Source: an uncultured Collinsella sp. (GTDB lineage Bacteria > Actinomycetota > Coriobacteriia > Coriobacteriales > Coriobacteriaceae). From it: DNA of 64,000 nt. The first letter of the stretch is position 1. Every line of letters starts with the position of its first letter. Positions 59,871-64,000 of this stretch are shown piece by piece. The translations under genes were made by a program, and so were the position numbers. The stretch covers positions 97,531-161,530 of the forward strand of contig UPXY01000002.1 of the NCBI GenBank assembly GCA_900538305.1, in the 5' to 3' direction. Below the pieces are notes generated by a model. It saw nothing but the letters and a program-made list of their open reading frames with translations. It was not told the origin of the DNA and ran no database searches.

Positions 59871-61114
59871 GCGATCGGCAGCCCCTGCATGTAGCGATCC
59901 ATCGCGTCCGCGACGCGCTTGGCGTCGGAGACCGCCTCGACCACGGTTCGCGCACCCGTGGACACGTCGCCGCAGGCGAAGACTCCCGGGCGGGTCGTGT
60001 GCCCCTCAAGGTCCGTGCGCAGCAGCCCGCGCGTATTCGTTTCGAGCCCCTCGGTCGTGCTCACCAGGCGATCGAGTGGGCGCTGACCGGCGGAGATGAT
60101 CACGCTGTCTGCGGGATACAGGCGCTCTGTACCCTCGATCGCGCGCAGCGTGGGCGGCTCGCCGTTCTCGCTTACCTCGGAACCGGTGGTCTCGATGAAG
60201 ATCGGCCCCTCTTCGGTGATGCGCACCGGGGCGCGATTGAGCACGAACTCAACGCCCTCGAGCTCGGCATAGCTGCGCTCATGATTGCTGGCCGCGACAT
60301 GCGACGACTGCGCGTAGCAGGTCACGTGCTCCGCACCATGCCGAAGCACGGTGCGCGCCACGTCCATGGCGGCATTGCCCACGCCGATCACCGCGACGCG
60401 GCGACCCAGCTTGAAGCTATCGGGATTGGCGAGATAGTTGATGCCGTAATGCACGTTTCCGAGCGTTTCGCCGGGAATGCGCAGCGCGTGCGGCCGCCAC
60501 ACGCCCGTGCCTGCGAATACGGCGCGATAGCCGTCTTCGAACATGTCGTCGATTGAGATTGCCTGGCCGATCGTCGTGTTGAAGCGGAGCTTTACGCCGT
60601 TCGTCTCGAGGTGTCTCGCTTGGAAATCGTCGAGCACCCGCTTGGGCAGACGAAACTCGGGAATGCCATAGCGAAGTACGCCGCCTATTCTGTCGTGGTT
60701 CTCGAAGATGGTCACATCGTAGCCGCGCTGCGCCAAAATGACCGCGATGGCAAGGCCTGCCGGGCCCGCGCCGATGATCGCGACACGCATGCCGTTGGGA
60801 TCGATGCGAGTGTCGGACATGCGCGACCCGTACAGATCTGAGATATATTCCTCGATGGCGCTGAAATGCACAGGTGCGCCCTTGCGACCCAGCACGCAAT
60901 GGCCCTCGCATTGGTTCTCGTGATTGCACACACGGCAGCATACCGTGGTGAGGGGGTTGTTCTCGAACAGAAGCTTTCCGGCCTCATCGACACGTCCTTC
61001 GCGGAGCAGACGAATGGCCGTAGGGATGGGCGTTGAGATGGGGCAGCCCTTCATGCATTGAGGATTCTTGCATTGTAGGCAGCGCTCGGCTTCTTCAAGA
61101 ACGTGAATTGCCAT
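59867..61114 (-). CDS. GltD-like NAD(P)H flavoprotein oxidoreductase
   Basis: 415-aa protein of the glutamate-synthase small-subunit family. Fe-S ligands are CLQCKNPQCMKGC (Cys12, 15, 20, 24) and CCRVCNHENQCEGHC; the FAD site is GAGPAGLAIAVILAQRGYDV and the NADPH site GVGNAAMDVARTVLRHG. No large GltB subunit is adjacent, so it may supply electrons to another enzyme, as many stand-alone GltD-like proteins do. It starts at the ATG giving MAIHVLEEAERC. Same strand as the cdaR gene upstream, 13 bases away, so cotranscribed. Confidence 0.88.
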   Translation of the reverse strand: MAIHVLEEAERCLQCKNPQCMKGCPISTPIPTAIRLLREGRVDEAGKLLFENNPLTTVCCRVCNHENQCEGHCVLGRKGAPVHFSAIEEYISDLYGSRMSDTRIDPNGMRVAIIGAGPAGLAIAVILAQRGYDVTIFENHDRIGGVLRYGIPEFRLPKRVLDDFQARHLETNGVKLRFNTTIGQAISIDDMFEDGYRAVFAGTGVWRPHALRIPGETLGNVHYGINYLANPDSFKLGRRVAVIGVGNAAMDVARTVLRHGAEHVTCYAQSSHVAASNHERSYAELEGVEFVLNRAPVRITEEGPIFIETTGSEVSENGEPPTLRAIEGTERLYPADSVIISAGQRPLDRLVSTTEGLETNTRGLLRTDLEGHTTRPGVFACGDVSTGARTVVEAVSDAKRVADAMDRYMQGLPIA

Positions 61115-61127
61115 CGATTATTCCTCT

Positions 61128-62249
61128 CTACGCGACGGTATGGTAGCTCCGTAGCTTGAATGCGAGCGCAAGTACGGTGAAGTCCGAGAGCTTGCGCGGA
61201 TTGTAGCCGGTTTTTTCGGCGATCTTGTTCAAGCGATTCTGCAGCGTGTTCTTATGTAGATAGAGCTCATCGGCGCAGTGTACGATGCTGCCGTTGTGGC
61301 GTACATAGGCATCGAAGACGCGCTGGAATTCGTCGATCTCTGCATCGCTGAGGCCGCGGAACACGTGACCGACAAGTTGCATGGCGTTGTCGCGCGGAAC
61401 AGAGGAGAGGATGAGCCCCAGATCCATATCCTCGTAGCGCATGAGTGTGCCCGCCTGATCGAACGAAAGCCATTCGAGCGCGCTGCAAGCTTCGTCGTAG
61501 CTGCGCCAATAGAGGCCTGCGGAGTGCTCTGTCCTTCCTGCGCCGAAGATGAGGGGATACCCCAGGATGCGCTTCGCGTCGTCGCTCATCCCGTGTACGA
61601 GCGCGGGAATGCGCCGCTCGTCGCGGACGTCAATGAACAGGCAGACGTCGCGCTCCAAGAACGCAAAGAAGCTTGTTGCGAACGATTCGAAGCGCGCGTG
61701 GAACATCTCGTAGAGGCCGTTGTAGTCGAGGGCGCTATCGTCTTCCGTCTGCGCGCGCCCCACCAGCACGAGGCGGGGGATATCGAGGTCGACCCGCAGC
61801 ATCGAGGCGTAGTACGCGGCGAGGCTTTCGTCGTGGTGGCGCAGCTTGAGGATGCCGGCGAGGTTAGACACGCGCACGCGCCGGTCATAGCGCTCCACAT
61901 GATCCCAGTTCTCGCGGATGAGGATTTCTGTCATCTTCTTGATGACGTTGCCGAACGGCTCCACTTCAGCGCGCTCGCCCGTGATACCGATGACCGCCAC
62001 CGCCGTATCTTGGAACATGACCGGCATGTTGATGCCGTGCTTCGCGCCCTTGAACTGGTGCTCGCTGTCGATGGGTACGGGCTGCTGCGTCTCGATGGCG
62101 AGGCGCGCGCCCTCGTGCGTGGTGCCAATACGCGCGGGATCGGTGCTTGCGATGATGGTGCCCGTGGTATCGAACAGGTTGATCTCGTGGTTGATGACGT
62201 CTTTGAGATTGTTGACGATGGTCTCGGCGATCTTCGGATCAAGATTCAT
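61128..62249 (-). CDS. CdaR-family sugar-diacid regulator
   Basis: 373-aa regulator with an N-terminal diacid-recognition domain (IVNNLKDVINHEINLFDTTG, then STDPARIGTTHEGAR) and a C-terminal PucR/CdaR helix-turn-helix (HKNTLQNRLNKIAEKTG). CdaR in E. coli responds to galactarate, glucarate and glycerate. The start at 62249 has GGAGG 5 bases before it; the frame is open 300 bases further but without family similarity. It is divergent from a UxuA-like gene and a transporter gene, so it probably controls them in response to a sugar acid. Confidence 0.88.
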   Translation of the reverse strand: MNLDPKIAETIVNNLKDVINHEINLFDTTGTIIASTDPARIGTTHEGARLAIETQQPVPIDSEHQFKGAKHGINMPVMFQDTAVAVIGITGERAEVEPFGNVIKKMTEILIRENWDHVERYDRRVRVSNLAGILKLRHHDESLAAYYASMLRVDLDIPRLVLVGRAQTEDDSALDYNGLYEMFHARFESFATSFFAFLERDVCLFIDVRDERRIPALVHGMSDDAKRILGYPLIFGAGRTEHSAGLYWRSYDEACSALEWLSFDQAGTLMRYEDMDLGLILSSVPRDNAMQLVGHVFRGLSDAEIDEFQRVFDAYVRHNGSIVHCADELYLHKNTLQNRLNKIAEKTGYNPRKLSDFTVLALAFKLRSYHTVA

Positions 62250-62725
62250 GAGCGCCTCCGCGATCTTGTGCAGTGACACCAGTGTATCCAGATTTCCCGT
62301 TGGCGAGTATGGTATGTGTACTAAGCGTGTTCTGAATCTAGGAGTTCGCGGATGAGCGCGAGGCGCGTTTCGCTGTTTGCCGGACGCATCGCGCAGACGC
62401 ATCGCATTGCCCGTATAGGTTCGATTTACCCACAAGGTACGTAGGACATTGTTCGCGAACGGTCGAAATAGACCGGTAAAAGGTAGAAATAGGCGCATTT
62501 CCGACATTTTTCGAGGATATGCATGCCATCGAACGTTGAGTCGAAAGAGCAAACTGCTTCAACATGTGAAGAAGGCTTCATAAAACATGGACTGCGGACC
62601 ATGGAACCTCTCCTACGCGAACGGCATTCTATAGCGCATTGGGAAAGGCTTCTTCTGCCGAAGGGCGCCGAAGGGGAGACGTCCAGAAGGAGCCGACGGT
62701 ACAAAGAGAAAGGGGGATGGAGTAG
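62250..62725. other. Divergent regulatory region, cdaR/uxuA-like
   Basis: 476-base gap without a convincing gene. It contains direct repeats GGTCGAAATAG (62461) and GGTAGAAATAG (62482), a GAAAT/ATTTC inverted repeat (62487-62501) and AT-rich segments. These are reasonable CdaR-site candidates. Confidence 0.5.
62461..62492. promoter_or_regulatory. Tandem GGT.GAAATAG repeats
   Basis: Two 11-base direct repeats start 21 bases apart, two helical turns, as expected for cooperative dimer binding on one DNA face. Candidate CdaR operator. Confidence 0.4.
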
Positions 62726-63724
62726 ATGATGCAAGTCGAAATGCCCATCGGGAGCAACATCACCGATGAGGAGATGCACATGATTCGCGAGATGGGCGTG
62801 CATTGGTTGGCCGTGAACTTCTTGCCGGAGGATGCAACCGACGAGGGCGTAACCAAGCTCCAGGAACGTGCAGCTCGCTATGACCTCGAGATCTCGAACG
62901 GCGGCGCGATCGGCGTGTATAAGAACACGTCTATCATCCTCGGGCGCGAGGATCGCGAAGCGGCCATGGATCGCTACAACGAGTTCACGCGCATTTTGGG
63001 TGCTCATGGCATCAAGGGAGGTTATATCGCCTGGCAGCCGAATGGCATCCTGCGCACCAAGGTCGATGTGGGCAAGTACACCCGCGGCGGCATCACGATG
63101 ATCGCCGACATGGAAGAGATCGATGCCCGTCCTATCCTGAACGACCGTGAATACGGCGAGCAGGAGATCTGGGACAACTTCGAGTGGTTCCTCGAGCGCG
63201 CGCTGCCTGTGTGCGAAGAGGCGGACGTCAAGATCTCCTTGCATCCGAACGACCCGCCGGCGCCTTCGCTGGGCGGTGCCTACAGCCTCATCTGGCGCTC
63301 GGACGACTACCGCCGAGCCTTCAAGATGGCGAGCGACAGCCCCTACTTGGGCATGAAGCTCTGCACCGGCTGCTGGCTCGAGGGCGGCGAGACCTTCGGA
63401 AACCTCATGGACGACATCGCCGAGTTTGCCCCGCAGGGCAAGATCCACGTCGTCCACTTCCGCAACGTAAGCGGCACCATGCCGTATTTCGAAGAGGTGC
63501 TCGCGGAGGATGGCTATGCAGACATGTTCGCCATCGCGAAGCAGCTCGTGAAATACGGTTTCGATGGCACCATCGATGTCGACCATGTGTATCGCAACCC
63601 CGAGTGGGCGGGCAAGGACGCCCCATCGCTCGCGGGCGGCAGCGTGTGGTCGGCGGGGTATGCCACCGGCTATATGAAGGGTCTTATCGACGCTGCGTAT
63701 AAGACGCAAGAAGGAGGTTACTAG
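62726..63724 (+). CDS. UxuA-like mannonate dehydratase paralogue
   Basis: 332-aa TIM-barrel protein distantly related to UxuA (33986), with KISLHPNDPPAPSLGG, GMKLCTGCWLEGGE, IHVVHFRNVSG and VDHVYRNPEW at the metal-site positions. It is 29 residues shorter and differs at the N-terminus and at the C-terminal HGRMIW motif of UxuA. Because of the CdaR neighbour its substrate may be another sugar acid. ATG at 62726 and a second ATG at 62729 share one ribosome binding site (GGAG then TAG), so the exact start is uncertain by one codon. Confidence 0.82.
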   Translation: MMQVEMPIGSNITDEEMHMIREMGVHWLAVNFLPEDATDEGVTKLQERAARYDLEISNGGAIGVYKNTSIILGREDREAAMDRYNEFTRILGAHGIKGGYIAWQPNGILRTKVDVGKYTRGGITMIADMEEIDARPILNDREYGEQEIWDNFEWFLERALPVCEEADVKISLHPNDPPAPSLGGAYSLIWRSDDYRRAFKMASDSPYLGMKLCTGCWLEGGETFGNLMDDIAEFAPQGKIHVVHFRNVSGTMPYFEEVLAEDGYADMFAIAKQLVKYGFDGTIDVDHVYRNPEWAGKDAPSLAGGSVWSAGYATGYMKGLIDAAYKTQEGGY

Positions 63725-63727
63725 ACC

Positions 63728-63883
63728 ATGGCCCTGTACCTGACCCTTGGAGTCTTCGCCCTTTTGGTGATAGGCTTCATCTCCCAGAAGTTCCCGCTAG
63801 GAGCGGTCGCGCTCACGTGCGTGACCATCCTCTACCTCTCGGGCGTGCTCACGTTCGAAGAGGCGTACGGTAATTTCGGATAA
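63728..63883 (+). pseudogene. Sugar-acid/anion permease, truncated by IS
   Basis: Begins with GGAGG then ATG and encodes MALYLTLGVFALLVIGF followed by another hydrophobic segment, LTCVTILYLSGVLTFEEAYG, which resembles the start of SLC13/ArsB-type ion-transporter permeases (usually 400-500 aa). After 50 codons the frame enters the inverted repeat of an IS256-type element and stops at TAA (63881-63883). Inactive unless the 3' part is restored elsewhere. Confidence 0.75.
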
Positions 63884-64000
63884 AGTCCGTATAATTGTGT
63901 AAAAGTAAAAAGGCCATATAACAGTCCTTTTACGGTACAATGTTTTTAACGACAAAAACATACCCAGGAGGACTTTTACATGACCCAAGTACATTTTACA
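63879..64000 (+). mobile_element. IS256-family element, left end (continues past window)
   Basis: Starts GATAAAGTCCGTATAATTGT, the terminal inverted repeat I recall for IS256. Composition changes abruptly to AT-rich. The 8 bases just before it (63871-63878, TAATTTCG) would be the target duplication. AGGAGG and an ATG follow at 63980, beginning MTQVHFT. Confidence 0.85.
63980..64000 (+). CDS. IS256-family transposase, 5' end only
   Basis: Only seven codons, MTQVHFT, lie in the window, after a strong AGGAGG. This N-terminus is the one typical of IS256-group Mutator-type DDE transposases. The rest of the gene is beyond the right edge. Confidence 0.8.

Noticed and set aside
62523..62729. 68-aa small gene before the UxuA-like gene
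   Set aside because: Basic, low-complexity translation with no ribosome binding site, located in the regulatory gap.

Overview
The window is a dense, GC-rich bacterial chromosome segment with almost no non-coding space except at a few repeat-rich junctions. High GC, many GTG/TTG starts, an actinobacterial mix of genes (NhaA, Mn-dependent pyrophosphatase, archaeal-type topoisomerase I, zinc-ribbon/ETTV-repeat membrane protein, peptide and uronate catabolism) and the anaerobe-type hypAB genes suggest a gut Coriobacteriia member such as a Collinsella or Olsenella relative. That assignment is an inference from content, not from a marker gene.

Layout. 1-5.5 kb: end of a TPR protein, a tRNA-Ser(GCT) with a scrambled copy of its 3' end, gluQRS, a likely new structured RNA, and a DUF2207 membrane protein. 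5.7-15.1 kb: purH, an unknown protein, a Bce-type two-component system, a universal stress protein, uppP, an M20 peptidase and an MFS transporter. 15.3-25.4 kb (minus strand): one peptide-use operon in the order amidohydrolase (metal ligands lost), amidohydrolase (ligands kept), prolyl oligopeptidase, DppB, DppC, Tat-exported lipoprotein binding protein, DppD, DppF. 25.9-31.1 kb: pcrA, brnQ, ROK glucokinase.

31.1-42.2 kb is a glucuronide locus: a UxuR-like GntR regulator, uxuB, uxuA, uxaC, KDG kinase, beta-glucuronidase (divergent), a second KDG kinase and KDPG aldolase. Together they turn glucuronides into pyruvate and glyceraldehyde-3-phosphate. Shared palindromes (TGATATATCA, TTGGTTTACCAA, GCGAAAACG) sit in its promoters. 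42.3-52.2 kb holds ppaC, nhaA, two small unknown genes, an aminotransferase, a STAS protein, tatB-tatC-hypA-hypB and an XRE/DUF4097 pair. 52.2-53.9 kb is a gene-poor scar with a hypB fragment, duplicated promoter segments and inverted repeats. 53.9-64 kb holds topA, the ETTV-repeat protein, tmk, a GltD-like flavoprotein, and a second sugar-acid locus (CdaR regulator, UxuA-like enzyme, transporter gene) that is cut by an IS256-type element running off the right edge.

The most unusual property of the window is its load of dispersed palindromic repeats. At least seven families are visible, several with perfect 24-41 bp arms; one lies in frame inside pcrA, and another supplies the stop codons of two convergent genes. 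No transposase is linked to them here.
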